A stretch of DNA of 64,000 bases from Streptomyces sp. CB02959 (lineage in GTDB: Bacteria; Actinomycetota; Actinomycetes; Streptomycetales; Streptomycetaceae), in assembly GCF_002803155.1 (NCBI RefSeq), contig NZ_NNBP01000026.1:47937-111936 (forward strand), given 5' to 3'. Position 1 is the stretch's first letter. Every line of letters starts with the position of its first letter. The notes under the pieces were generated by a model that was not told the origin of the DNA, searched no databases, and saw only the letters and a list, made by a program, of their open reading frames with translations. Below, in pieces: positions 10,376-19,345 of the stretch. Position numbers and translations under genes: made by a program.

Positions 10376-10889
10376 GGGTGACGCCGTGCATCGGCGAGTG
10401 CGCGGGGTAGGTCGGCACCTGCGGCTTCCGCGTGCCGATGACGACGCAGAACAGCGCGTCGGTGTCGCCCTCGTTCTTCAGCGAACGGGCCACCCCCGCC
10501 GGGACGACGATCATGTCGCGGTAGCCGAGGGTGCGGTACTCCACCTCGTCCTCGCCGCGGTGGATCCCGACCCGCACCCGGCCCTCCAGGACGAAGAACG
10601 CCTCCTCGACGTCGCGGTGGGTGTGTTCGGGGCCCTCGGCCCCCGGCGGCAGCAGCATGTTGGAGAAGGTGAACCCGCCGGAGGGGATGATCCGGTTGTC
10701 GCCCTCGTGGTTGCCGGTGGCGCCGGAGCCGACGTAGCGGATCTGGGCGCGGCGGTACTGGTCCCCGGCCTTGGCCTGGAAGGCGAGGGTGTTCCAGTCG
10801 GGTTCGCGGGAGTCCTTGGTCGCGATGAGCGAGTCGGTGTACGCGGCGAGGTCCCCGCCGTTGTCGTAGTCGGTGGTGGTCAGCGGCAT
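10368..10889 (-). CDS. Cupin-domain protein
   Basis: From the ATG at 10889 the protein is 173 residues, with a single cupin barrel. Motif 1 is PEHTHRDVEEAFFVLEGRV (metal ligands His, His and Glu visible) and motif 2 is YRDMIVVPAGVARSLKNEG, where the usual histidine is replaced, leaving a Val-Ala-Arg run. The partial ligand set suggests either a three-ligand metal centre or a binding/isomerase role. It overlaps the downstream SDR by 8 bp and the upstream hydrolase by 10 bp. Confidence 0.8.
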   Translation of the reverse strand: MPLTTTDYDNGGDLAAYTDSLIATKDSREPDWNTLAFQAKAGDQYRRAQIRYVGSGATGNHEGDNRIIPSGGFTFSNMLLPPGAEGPEHTHRDVEEAFFVLEGRVRVGIHRGEDEVEYRTLGYRDMIVVPAGVARSLKNEGDTDALFCVVIGTRKPQVPTYPAHSPMHGVTRD

Positions 10890-11680
10890 GGTGGCTCCTG
10901 TTCGGGGATGCGGGCGGTGATGCGGAGGTGGGCGAGCACCCAGGCGTTGAAGCGCGCGGGTTGCTCCTGGTTGGCCAGGTGACCGGCGTCCTTGACGATC
11001 ACGTAGGCGGTCTTGTGGACGGCACCGGCGATCTCCTGGGAGGCGTCGGGGCCGGTGACGCGGTCCTGGTCGCCGCAGAGGACGAGGGTGGGCGCGGTGA
11101 TCCGGGCGAGTTCGCCGCGCAGGTCGGCGGCGGCCATCGACGCGGCCGCGGATCCGTAGCCGGGCAGCCGGACGGCGTCCGCCATGGTGTCGGTCACCCG
11201 CCGGACGAGTGCGGCGGGTGCCTGTGCGGAGAGCAGGCGGGGCGCGCGCCGTTCGGCGAAGGCCCGGGGCCCGATCTCGGCCAGTTCCGTGGCGCGGGCC
11301 CGCATGGCGGCGGCCTTCGCCGGGTCCGCCCCGGAGCCCGGGCCGGAGTCGGCGACGATGAGGGACGCGACGAGTCCGGGGTGGCGGACGGCGAGCCGCA
11401 GGGCGATCACGCCGCCCCAGGACACGCCCAGGACATGGGCCTGTCCGCCGCGCGTCCGGATCAGGTCGGCCGCCGTGTCGGCGTAGTCGTCGAGGGTCAA
11501 CGGCCTCTCGGGGTCTGGTGACTTGCCGTATCCGGGGGCGTCCCAGGCGACGACCCGGGCGTACCGCCCCAGTTCGGCGAGTTGCGGGGCGAACGCGGCC
11601 GACGAGGAGCCGATGCCGTGCAGGCACAGCAGCAGCGGTCCCCGGTCGCCGGCCTCGTCAAGGTGGACGGTGGCGGTCAC
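10880..11680 (-). CDS. Alpha/beta-hydrolase (candidate meta-cleavage product hydrolase)
   Basis: This is a 266-residue alpha/beta-hydrolase with the oxyanion segment LHGIGSSS, the nucleophile elbow GVSWGG, an acid in CGDQDRVT and the histidine in DAGHLANQEQP. With an extradiol dioxygenase two genes upstream, the simplest role is carbon-carbon hydrolysis of the ring-cleavage product, as BphD/MhpC-type enzymes do. An esterase role is equally possible from motifs alone. It overlaps its neighbours on both sides (10 bp and 4 bp). Confidence 0.85.
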   Translation of the reverse strand: MTATVHLDEAGDRGPLLLCLHGIGSSSAAFAPQLAELGRYARVVAWDAPGYGKSPDPERPLTLDDYADTAADLIRTRGGQAHVLGVSWGGVIALRLAVRHPGLVASLIVADSGPGSGADPAKAAAMRARATELAEIGPRAFAERRAPRLLSAQAPAALVRRVTDTMADAVRLPGYGSAAASMAAADLRGELARITAPTLVLCGDQDRVTGPDASQEIAGAVHKTAYVIVKDAGHLANQEQPARFNAWVLAHLRITARIPEQEPPCR

Positions 11681-12486
11681 AGGATCTGTCCCGTCCGCCC
11701 GGCCAGGGCGGCGAGGCTGCGCAGCACGGCATGGGGAACGACCTGGCTGGTCGCCGGGTTGCCGGGGTCGGGCAGGTGCGCGACGTCGAAGCGGTACGTC
11801 CCGTGCGGCCCGGACGCCTCGATGACATGGCGGGTGTGGTGGGCGCCGGGGTCGGCGACGACCCGGACCCGCACGGTGTCCAGGTCACCGACGGCCAGGG
11901 CGACCGAGGCGGCGACATTCGTCGACCTGGGGAACTTCGCCGGGATGTCGCGGGCGGTGCCCGCCATGACCTCGACCGGCCCGGTCGCGGTGCGCAACCG
12001 GGTGAGCAACTCCTCGTCCATCCACGGCTGTTCGAGGGTTGCGGGGAGTTTGGTGGTGGTGAGCCGGACCTCGTGCAGCGGGCCGAGGGCGCGTACGGCC
12101 TGGAGGAGGTCGAGGCCGCCGACGGCGCCGCCGGTGAAGTACACCCGGCCCGGTCCGGCCGCGAGCAGCCGCTTGGCGAGGTCCTGGTCGGTCAGTGCGC
12201 CGGTGGAGGCGATCAGCAGGTCGGTGCCGGAGGTGAGGACCCGTTCGCCCCAGGCGCGGACGACGTCCTGTCCGGCCGCTTCCACGATCAGGTCGCAGCG
12301 CCGCAGGGCCTCCTCGAAGGTGACGTGCGGCGCGGGCGCGCTGTCGCCGAGGGGGTGGTTGCCGACCAGGCATTCCAACGCGGCGCCGGGGATGCGGTGT
12401 GCGGCGAGGGCCGTGCCGACGACGCGGCCGATGGCGCCCCAGCCGACCAGGCCGATCTTGCGGGTCCCAGGGGTGCGGGGGGTCAT
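11677..12486 (-). CDS. Aspartate-dehydrogenase-family (AspDH/NadX-like) oxidoreductase
   Basis: The 269-residue protein starts with a Rossmann motif (KIGLVGWGAIGRVVG) and has the family-specific core RDIPAKFPRSTNVAASVALA, followed by a DPGAHHTRHVIEASG segment that includes the catalytic-histidine neighbourhood of L-aspartate dehydrogenases. In NAD biosynthesis such enzymes make iminoaspartate, but nadA/nadC genes are absent here. Its place between the extradiol dioxygenase (4-bp ATGA overlap) and the hydrolase (4-bp overlap) suggests recruitment to an aromatic-degradation step, for example an amino or imino intermediate. Confidence 0.8.
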   Translation of the reverse strand: MTPRTPGTRKIGLVGWGAIGRVVGTALAAHRIPGAALECLVGNHPLGDSAPAPHVTFEEALRRCDLIVEAAGQDVVRAWGERVLTSGTDLLIASTGALTDQDLAKRLLAAGPGRVYFTGGAVGGLDLLQAVRALGPLHEVRLTTTKLPATLEQPWMDEELLTRLRTATGPVEVMAGTARDIPAKFPRSTNVAASVALAVGDLDTVRVRVVADPGAHHTRHVIEASGPHGTYRFDVAHLPDPGNPATSQVVPHAVLRSLAALAGRTGQIL

Positions 12487-13430
12487 GCGGTCGCCTCCTC
12501 GTCGGGTGCGGCGAGCGGGCCGGGATCGGGGGTGCCCGCCATGTGGCGGCGGATCTCCGGGGAGGGCGGGCCCGCCGTGCCCCACAGGTCGGAGAGTTCG
12601 GGGGTGCGCCGCCACACCTTGGCGATCCAGCGGTCCTCCACCACCTGGGCGACCTCGGAGGTGTACTCGCAGACCAGGCCGGTCGGGTCGGTGAAGTAGG
12701 AGAAGGTGTTGTCGCCGGGGCCGTGCCGGCCGGGTCCCCACTGGGGGGTGATGCCGTGGTGGCGCAGGCGGCCCAGGCCCCGCATGAAGTGGTCGACCGA
12801 GCGCATCTCGTAGGCGACGTGGTTGAGCGAGGCCCACTCGGCCTGGTTGAAGGCGATGCAGTGGTGGTCCGCGTTGCAGCGCAGGAAGGCCATCTGGTGT
12901 TCGGACCAGTCGGAGACGCGCAGGCCGAGGACGTCGCGGTAGAAGGCGACGGACGCGTCGATGTCGGTGGTGTTCAGCACGGCGTGGGTGACCCCGACCG
13001 GTACCGCCCGGTCCCGGCCGCCGAGCCGGACGGCCCAGGTCTCGGCGGAGAGTTCGACCAGGCGTCCCTCGGGGTCGGTGAAGCGCAGCCCGTAGCCGCC
13101 GCCGACCTGGTCGAGTCGGCCGGGCCCGGCGACCGGTGTGATGCCGCGGGCGAGCAGGCGGCGGGCGGCCTCGTCGACCTCGGCGGGGGTGCCGACCGCG
13201 AAGGAGATCCGGCCGAGGCCGAGGCGGTGGGAGCGGGTCAGCTGGAGCGCGTGGTGTTCCTCGCCGGTGCCGCGCAGCCATACGGCGTCGCGCTGGGACT
13301 CGGCGACGGTGAGCCCCCACGCCTCGGCGTAGAAGTCGGCGGCTTCGCCGAGTGCGGGGGTGAGCAGTTCGACCGAGCGTAGGGCGCGCAGTCGGGCGAC
13401 GGGGGGTTGGGACATGGGGTTCTCCGGCAA
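12483..13430 (-). CDS. Type I extradiol ring-cleavage dioxygenase (VOC fold)
   Basis: The 315-residue protein has two VOC modules. The C-terminal module carries the iron ligands expected for catechol 2,3-dioxygenase-type enzymes: His in VGVTHAVLNT (near 148), His in SLNHVAYEM (near 209) and Glu in LVCEYTSE (near 255). Such enzymes cleave a catechol next to its hydroxyls. The start could also be the Met six codons in. The stop overlaps the start of the AspDH-like gene (ATGA). It supplies the ring-opening step of the operon. Confidence 0.88.
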   Translation of the reverse strand: MPENPMSQPPVARLRALRSVELLTPALGEAADFYAEAWGLTVAESQRDAVWLRGTGEEHHALQLTRSHRLGLGRISFAVGTPAEVDEAARRLLARGITPVAGPGRLDQVGGGYGLRFTDPEGRLVELSAETWAVRLGGRDRAVPVGVTHAVLNTTDIDASVAFYRDVLGLRVSDWSEHQMAFLRCNADHHCIAFNQAEWASLNHVAYEMRSVDHFMRGLGRLRHHGITPQWGPGRHGPGDNTFSYFTDPTGLVCEYTSEVAQVVEDRWIAKVWRRTPELSDLWGTAGPPSPEIRRHMAGTPDPGPLAAPDEEATA

Positions 13431-13481
13431 CTTGGCTCAGGGGCTGTGGAGTTGGTGGCGGTCGCGGTGGCCGCTGGGAGG

Positions 13482-14966
13482 TCAGCCGGCCCAGGGCAGG
13501 GGCGCGTCGGAGGTGCCCCAGTACAGGGACTTCTGCCGCTGGTAGGCGCGGATCGCGTCGCGTCCCTTCTCGGTGCCCAGGCCGCTGTCCTTCATGCCGC
13601 CGAAGGGGGTGGCGATGCTGAACTGCTTGTAGGTGTTGATCCAGACGGTGCCGGCGTCGATGCGGCGCGCCAGGCGCCAGGCGGCCCGGTGATCGCGGGT
13701 CCAGATGCCGCACGCCAGTCCGTACACCGAGTCGTTGGCCTGGCGGACCAGGTCGTCCTCGTCCTCGTAGGGCAGGGCGATCAGCACCGGGCCGAAGATC
13801 TCCTCCTGGCACGCCCGGGCGGAGTTGGGGAGCCGGTCGATGACCGTCGGCAGGTAGTAGGCGCCGTCCCGGTACGCGTCGCCCTCGGGCACGGCGCCGC
13901 CGCACCGCACCCGGCCGCCCTCCGCGCGGGCGAGGTCCACGTACGCGGCGACCGCGTCCCGGTGCCGGTGGTGGACGAGCGGACCGACCTGGGTGCCGGG
14001 GTCGGTACCGGGCCCGACACGCAACTTCCTCACCCGTGACACGAGTTCGTCGACGAAGGTGTCGTAGACGTCCCGCGCCACGAACAGTCGCGACCCGGCG
14101 ACGCACGACTGGCCGCTGGACGAGAAGATCCCGAACAGCACACCGGCCAGGGCCTGTTCGAGGTCGGCGTCGGCCCGCACGATGGTGGGCGACTTGCCGC
14201 CCAGTTCGAGCGAGGCGGGGATCAGTCTGGCGGCCGCGACCGCCGCGACGGACCGGCCTGTGTCCGTCCCGCCGGTGAAGCCGATCCGGCCGACCAGGGG
14301 GTGGCCGGCGAGCGCCGCGCCGACCACCCGGCCGCTGCCCGGCAGTATGGACAACAGCGCGGTCGGCAGGCCCAGTTCGTCCAGTGCGCGGGTGATCAGG
14401 CGGCCGAGGACGAGGGAGGCCAGCGGCGTCCAGGCGGCGGGCTTGAGGAGGACCGCGTTGCCGGCGGCGAGCGCGGGGGCGATCTTCTGTGCGTCGCCGG
14501 CGACCGGCGAGTTCCACGGGTTGATGGCCGCGACCACACCGATCGGCTCGTACACGCTCATCGTGAGGTACGCGCCGCGCGAGGGGGTGAGCGCGTCCTG
14601 TGCCGTCTCCAGCGCGGCCGCGGTGTAGCGGAAGGTGGCGGCGGCGCTCAGGGCGAGGGCCCGGGTCTCGGTGCGGGTCTTGCCGGTGTCGGCGGTCTGG
14701 ACGGCCGACAGTTCGTCCGCGGCGCCCTCGATCAACTCGGCTACGCGGTGCAGCAGTCGGGCGCGCCGGTGGGGCAGGAGGGCGCGCCAGGCCGGGTCGG
14801 CGGCGGCGCGCGCACCAGCCCTGGCAGCTTCGTCCACCTCGTCCACCGAGGCCGCGCGGAGGACGGCGAGGACCTGCCCGGTGGCCGGGTCCACGGTCTC
14901 AAGCGGGGCGCCCGCACCGGGGCGCCACTGCCCTCCGATCAGGATGTCGGTGGAGAAACGCGGCAC
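13482..14966 (-). CDS. Aldehyde dehydrogenase family protein
   Basis: The 494-residue protein is a full-length ALDH with the oxyanion asparagine in INPWNSP (near 151), the general base glutamate in ASLELGGKSP (near 250), the nucleophilic cysteine in SSGQSCVAGSR (near 284) and EEIFGPVL. It oxidises an aldehyde to the acid with NAD(P). The GTG start at 14966 is supported by GGGAGG. It is the first gene of the leftward catabolic operon, transcribed away from the MFS transporter. Confidence 0.92.
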   Translation of the reverse strand: MPRFSTDILIGGQWRPGAGAPLETVDPATGQVLAVLRAASVDEVDEAARAGARAAADPAWRALLPHRRARLLHRVAELIEGAADELSAVQTADTGKTRTETRALALSAAATFRYTAAALETAQDALTPSRGAYLTMSVYEPIGVVAAINPWNSPVAGDAQKIAPALAAGNAVLLKPAAWTPLASLVLGRLITRALDELGLPTALLSILPGSGRVVGAALAGHPLVGRIGFTGGTDTGRSVAAVAAARLIPASLELGGKSPTIVRADADLEQALAGVLFGIFSSSGQSCVAGSRLFVARDVYDTFVDELVSRVRKLRVGPGTDPGTQVGPLVHHRHRDAVAAYVDLARAEGGRVRCGGAVPEGDAYRDGAYYLPTVIDRLPNSARACQEEIFGPVLIALPYEDEDDLVRQANDSVYGLACGIWTRDHRAAWRLARRIDAGTVWINTYKQFSIATPFGGMKDSGLGTEKGRDAIRAYQRQKSLYWGTSDAPLPWAG

Positions 14967-15164
14967 GACGGACCTCCCGGACCGGTCAGCGGATGGGTCT
15001 TGCTCCGAGCGTTGGCGACCCTGAGCGCTAGGAATCTAAGGGCTTAAATATCTCGCGGACAAGACCCGCGGAGGCGGAAAATAACTTTGCCCTTAACCAT
15101 TGACCGCTTAGGTAACTGTTCCTACTGTCTCCGCAACTTCTCTGTTCGCGGAAGGAACCCCTCC
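14967..15164 (+). promoter_or_regulatory. Divergent promoter region between the catabolic operon and its transporter
   Basis: Rightward, TTGACC (15100-15105) and TACTGT (15123-15128) are 17 bp apart, upstream of the MFS gene. Leftward, on the minus strand, TTGTCC (15062-15057) and TAGATT (15038-15033) are 18 bp apart, facing the ALDH gene. A perfect inverted repeat TAAGGGC (15037-15043) / GCCCTTA (15089-15095) has one arm on the leftward -10 and the other just before the rightward -35, so one regulator could control both directions. The region is AT-richer than its surroundings. Confidence 0.55.
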
Positions 15165-16556
15165 ATGACGACTGTGGCCGGCCGACCCGCCGCGGGACCA
15201 ACGGGATCAATCGCCGCACGACTCGAACGGCTGCCGCACTCCCGCTGGCACGTCAAGGTCCGCTTCCTGATCGGCGCCGTCACCTTCTTCGAGGCGTTCG
15301 ACCAGCTGATGGCCGCCTCCGCGCTCCCCGTCCTGGTCCACGACTGGCACCTGACGACCGGTCAGGCCACCTTCGCCGTGACCGCCGGCTCCGTCGGCAT
15401 GCTCCTGGGCGCCCTGGCAGCCGGCTCCCTGGGCGACCGGATCGGCCGGGTGCGGACCGTCGCGCTGGGCGTCGCCGTCACCGCGCTCGCCAGCCTCGCC
15501 GTCGCCCTCGCCCACGACATCGGGACGTTCGCGCTCTTCCGGTTCGTCCAGGGCCTGGGCATCGGCGGCGTCGTCCCCGTCGCCGCCACCTACATCAACG
15601 AGATCGCACGCTCGGACCAGCGCGGCCGCTTCGTACTGCTCTACGAGATGGTCTTCCCGGCCGGCCTGGCCGCCGCGTCCCTGATCGCCGTGTGGGTGGT
15701 GCCCCACCTGGGCTGGCGGGCGATGTTCGTGATCGGCGCACTGCCGGCACTGCTCGCCGCCGCCCTCCCCCGGCAGGTCGCCGAGTCCCCGCGCTGGCTC
15801 CAGGCACGCGGGCGGACGGCAGAGGCCGAAGAGGTCCTCGCCCGGATCGAGGCCGAGGTGGCGCGGGCCACCGCCGCACCCCTGCCGGAGCCGGCCGCCC
15901 CCACCCCCGCGGCGGCGGCCGCAGCCGCGGCAGACCGCCGAGGACGCCTGCGGGAACTGTTCCAAGGGCGCTACCTGCGCCGCACCGCGGTCGTCTCGGG
16001 CCTCTGGTTCGCCGCCTTCTACGTCAACCACGGCATCTCCACCTGGCTGCCGTCCCTCTACACCAGGAACTTCGGCCTGGACCTGACCACCGCGCTGGTC
16101 TACACACTGCTCAGCAACGTCACCGGCCTCCTCGGCACGCTGGTGGTCGCGCTCGTGATCGACCGGATCGGCCGGCGCCCGGCCCTGGTCGCCGCGTTCG
16201 GCGGCACCGCACTGGCACTGGCGACCCTCGCACTGGCCGGCGCCGTCTCCGGCGGCCAGGTCGCGGTGTTCGCGTCCGGCACGACGTTCTTCGTCTACGC
16301 CATCAACGCCGGGCTCTACCTCTACTCCCCCGAGCTGTACCCGACGCGCAACCGCGCCAAGGGCGCGGCCTTCGGCGGACTCTGGAACCGGGCCGGCGTC
16401 ATCCTCGGACCGATCGTCGTCGGCACGATCCTGGGGGCCGGCGGCAGCCTGACCCTGGTCTTCGCCCAGTTGGCGGGCCTGGCCGCGGTGGGCACGGTGA
16501 TCGCCCTGTTCGCCGTCGAGACGAAGGGCAGGACCCTGGAGGAGCTCAACTCCTGA
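15165..16556 (+). CDS. MFS transporter (aromatic acid or sugar-porter-like)
   Basis: From the ATG at 15165, behind GGAAGG, this is a 463-residue, twelve-helix major facilitator. It shows the loop 2-3 motif GDRIGRVR, its second-half equivalent DRIGRRP, the RFVQGLGIGG helix-4 segment and the C-terminal VETKGRTLEEL signature shared by sugar porters and the AAHS aromatic-acid/H+ symporters. An alanine-rich central loop separates the halves. Divergence from the aromatic catabolic operon argues for import of that pathway's substrate. Confidence 0.88.
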   Translation: MTTVAGRPAAGPTGSIAARLERLPHSRWHVKVRFLIGAVTFFEAFDQLMAASALPVLVHDWHLTTGQATFAVTAGSVGMLLGALAAGSLGDRIGRVRTVALGVAVTALASLAVALAHDIGTFALFRFVQGLGIGGVVPVAATYINEIARSDQRGRFVLLYEMVFPAGLAAASLIAVWVVPHLGWRAMFVIGALPALLAAALPRQVAESPRWLQARGRTAEAEEVLARIEAEVARATAAPLPEPAAPTPAAAAAAAADRRGRLRELFQGRYLRRTAVVSGLWFAAFYVNHGISTWLPSLYTRNFGLDLTTALVYTLLSNVTGLLGTLVVALVIDRIGRRPALVAAFGGTALALATLALAGAVSGGQVAVFASGTTFFVYAINAGLYLYSPELYPTRNRAKGAAFGGLWNRAGVILGPIVVGTILGAGGSLTLVFAQLAGLAAVGTVIALFAVETKGRTLEELNS

Positions 16557-16675
16557 ACCCGGGCGGTTCCTCGGCCACCCGCCACGCACCGGGCGCGGGG
16601 CCAAGCCGTCGGCAGGAGGGCGCCCGGACGGCAAGATGATCCGCAGCAGCGTGTTCCCTGTGCGGAGAGGTGACG

Positions 16676-17065
16676 GTGACAGTGGTCGGGACGGACGTGC
16701 GGAGCGGTGGCGGCCGGCGGGTGCGGGGCGGCCTGTGGTGGCCGGCCCTGGTGAATCTGCTCCTCGGCGTCCCGGCGATGGTCCCGCTCTTCCTGGCGCG
16801 GTGGCTGCTGGTCGAGTACCTGCCGATGGACTGCCGGACGGTGGCCGAGGCGACCCGGCCCGGCCTCACCCACTGCAACTACAGCACCCTCGATCACGCG
16901 GATGGGGTGATGTTCCTGCTGGCGGTGTCGGGACTGCTGGTGCTGGTACTGGTGGCGGTGGTGGACGTGCTGCTGCCGCTGCGGCGGCGCGGGCGGTTGG
17001 GATGGTGGCTCGGCGCGGCCGGGTTGCTTCCGGCGCCGTTCGCGACCGCGCTGGCACTGGCCTGA
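16676..17065 (+). CDS. Small integral membrane protein of unknown function
   Basis: A protein of about 129 residues with three clear membrane segments (around LVNLLLGVPAMVPLFLA, FLLAVSGLLVLVLVAVV and LGAAGLLPAPFATALAL). The middle loop contains two cysteines (DCRTVAEATRPGLTHCNY) and is likely extracellular. Three GTG starts cluster at 16670-16682. GGAGAGG at 16664-16670 best fits the one at 16676. I do not recognise a family. Confidence 0.6.
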   Translation: MTVVGTDVRSGGGRRVRGGLWWPALVNLLLGVPAMVPLFLARWLLVEYLPMDCRTVAEATRPGLTHCNYSTLDHADGVMFLLAVSGLLVLVLVAVVDVLLPLRRRGRLGWWLGAAGLLPAPFATALALA

Positions 17066-17098
17066 CGCCGGGCACGGGGACCGTCCGGCGTCCGGGGG

Positions 17099-17902
17099 TC
17101 AGAGCGCCGCACGGCGGGTGCGGCCGGGGTCGCCGCCCTGGTGGGCCACGGTGAAGCGGGACGGCGGCAGGCCGAACGCGCGGGTGAAGGCGGCGGTGAA
17201 CGCGGCGGGCGAGGCGTAGCCGAGGCGGCCGGCGACCTCGCTGACGGACCCGGTGCGCAGCAGCGGAACGGCCGCGAGCAGGCGGGCACGGCCGCGCCAG
17301 ACGGCGGGGCTCTCGCCGGTCTCCGCACGGAAGCGGCGGGTGAAGGCCCGCTCGCTCATGGCCGCCCGGCCGGCCCACTCGGCGTTGCCGACGCCGACGT
17401 CCGGGGCGGCCAGGTACCCGCGGCAGAGCGCGGCCAGGTCGGCCGAGGCCGGGATCGCGACGTGGAACGGGAGGGGCGTGCGCGCGGCGATCTCGTGCAG
17501 GAGGAGCGTGGCGATGCACCCCTCCCGCCCGGACAGGCCGTAGTCGGCCTCGAACTCGACGGCGCTCAGCAGCAGTTCCCGCAGCAGTGCCGGCACGTCC
17601 ACGACCGTGCAGGTGGCAGGCCACCAGGGGACGGCGTCCGGCTCGATGTACAGACTGCGGGTGCTCACCCCCAGCATGCGGACCCGGTGCCGGGTGGCGG
17701 CCGGAATCAGCACGGCGCGTTCGGGCGGAACGGTCCAGGTGCCCTCGGCGGTGTCGACGACCATGACGCCGGTGGCGCCGTAGAGGAACTGCGCGCGTCG
17801 GTGCTCGTGCCAGTCCAGTACGTGGCCGGGCGGGTAGTCGGTGCCGATCGGGAGGACCGCCCGGTCGACGTGGTCGACGGCGTCCAGGGAGACGTTCTTC
17901 AC
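17099..17902 (-). CDS. AraC-family regulator with N-terminal cupin sensor domain
   Basis: The GTG at 17902 gives 267 residues. The N-terminal half is an AraC-type cupin (GHVLDWHEHRRAQFLYGATG, then VPPERAVLIPAATRHRVRM) that would bind a small ligand. The C-terminal half is a double helix-turn-helix (AAMSERAFTRRFRAETGESP and VSEVAGRLGYASPAAFTAAF). It is divergent from the TauE/SafE gene 107 bp away, a common arrangement in which the regulator controls the exporter. The frame continues far upstream through the neighbouring gene, but that part is antisense noise. Confidence 0.85.
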   Translation of the reverse strand: MKNVSLDAVDHVDRAVLPIGTDYPPGHVLDWHEHRRAQFLYGATGVMVVDTAEGTWTVPPERAVLIPAATRHRVRMLGVSTRSLYIEPDAVPWWPATCTVVDVPALLRELLLSAVEFEADYGLSGREGCIATLLLHEIAARTPLPFHVAIPASADLAALCRGYLAAPDVGVGNAEWAGRAAMSERAFTRRFRAETGESPAVWRGRARLLAAVPLLRTGSVSEVAGRLGYASPAAFTAAFTRAFGLPPSRFTVAHQGGDPGRTRRAAL

Positions 17903-18008
17903 CCGGCCACGGTACTGACCGGGCGCTGGCCGGACGCCGGCCGGGACGCGAAGGTTTGGTGCCGAGCTTCGCATGCGGGCAGGCCGGTGGAGCTGGTGGG
18001 GTGGTCCC

Positions 18009-18812
18009 GTGGACGTTGTGGCATTGATCGGTATCGGACTCCTCACCGGGGTGACCACCGTGCTGTTCGGGTTCGGCGGCGGTTTCGTCGCGGTCCCGGT
18101 GGTGGTGTGGGCGGACGCCGCGCTCGGCGCGGACGCGATGCGGGTGGCGACGGCCACCTCGGCCCTGGTGATGGTGGTGAACGCGGGGTTCGCCACGGCC
18201 GTCACGCCGCGGCGGGTGCTCTGCGCCCTCCGCGGCAGCGGCGGGCTGCTCCTCCTGCTGGCGGCCGGCGCCGCGGCCGGCGCGCTCGCCACCCGCCTGG
18301 CCCCCGGCGCCCTGGTCCGCTGGGCGTTCGTCGGGTACGTGGCGCTCACCCTCGTCGACCTGCTCGCGCGCCCCGGCTTCCTGCGCCCGCGCGCAGGGGT
18401 CGAGACGGCCTCCCCCGCGCCGCGGCCGCTACCGGCCCTGCTCGGCGCGCCCATCGGTGCGGTCGCGGCCTTCCTCGGCGTCGGCGGCAGCGTCATGACC
18501 GTGCCCGCGGTGCGGCGGGCCGGCCACACGATGCACGTGGCGACCGCGCTGGCCAACCCCCTCACCCTGGCCATCGCGCTCCCGGCCACCGCGGTCTCCC
18601 TGGGCGGCGCCGCGCTCCCGACCGCCGGCGGCGCACCCGTGCACCTGGTGGGACTCGTCGACCTCGGCGCCGCCGCGGCGCTGCTCGTGGGGGCCTTGCC
18701 GGTGATCGCCGTGCTGCGACGGCGCCCACCGCGGATCCCGGACCGGGTCCACGCCCGCGCCTACGTCGGGCTGCTCGCCCTGGTGGGGGTGGCGATGCTG
18801 CTGTCGGGATAG
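18009..18812 (+). CDS. TauE/SafE (TSUP) family membrane transporter
   Basis: About 267 residues with seven to eight hydrophobic segments arranged as two repeats, each with a glycine-rich motif (VLFGFGGGFVAVPVVVW and AFLGVGGSVMTVPAV), typical of the TSUP family. Members export sulfonates, sulfite or other organic anions. An ATG at 17973 is in frame, but the GTG at 18009 fits the first repeat better. It is divergent from the AraC regulator, which probably controls it. Confidence 0.85.
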   Translation: MDVVALIGIGLLTGVTTVLFGFGGGFVAVPVVVWADAALGADAMRVATATSALVMVVNAGFATAVTPRRVLCALRGSGGLLLLLAAGAAAGALATRLAPGALVRWAFVGYVALTLVDLLARPGFLRPRAGVETASPAPRPLPALLGAPIGAVAAFLGVGGSVMTVPAVRRAGHTMHVATALANPLTLAIALPATAVSLGGAALPTAGGAPVHLVGLVDLGAAAALLVGALPVIAVLRRRPPRIPDRVHARAYVGLLALVGVAMLLSG

Positions 18813-18993
18813 GCCGGGTCCGCGCAGTCCCGTCGTTCGCCCGGAGGGCGGGTCGGGCGCCGAACGGCAGGCGGGACCTTGCGGACCCGGCCCAGGCGCT
18901 CACGACGACCGGGACCGTCATACGGTGCGGCGAGGGGCTCCCATACAGTCGTTGTGACGATCACTCACTGCTCCGTCCCCAGGGAGTCCCCGC

Positions 18994-19182
18994 ATGAAGG
19001 TCCTGCTCCGACTGCTGCTCCTGGCCGCCTTCCTCTTCAACCTCGGCTCGTACTTCCTCTGGGACGGCTCGTTTCAGGCTCTGATGAGTGTCGGCTCCGG
19101 CGTGCTCTGCCTGGCGGCGGCCGGCGGACTCTGGCTGCTCCGCAGTCGGCGCGCGGCGCCCCGCGTCCCGGTCGTCTCGTGA
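18994..19182 (+). CDS. Small two-helix membrane protein
   Basis: This 62-residue protein is nearly all membrane: LLRLLLLAAFLFNLGSYFLW and LMSVGSGVLCLAAAGGLWLL, followed by a basic tail RSRRAAPR that is probably cytoplasmic. AGGGAG lies 8 nt before the ATG. There is no family assignment. It stands alone, facing the 3' end of the leftward biosynthetic cluster. Confidence 0.6.
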   Translation: MKVLLRLLLLAAFLFNLGSYFLWDGSFQALMSVGSGVLCLAAAGGLWLLRSRRAAPRVPVVS

Positions 19183-19345
19183 AGTGATCTCGTGCGGCGG
19201 GTCGCGGTCGGGTGACCCGTTGCCATGAACTGCCCTACGCCGCCTGGGAGTTCGCCTCCTCAGGTTGTCCTGGCAGTCCCGGCACGTCCATCGCGGGAGC
19301 CGCGGCGGGGATCCGGTCACCACCCCGCCGACGGCTCCGGTGTGC

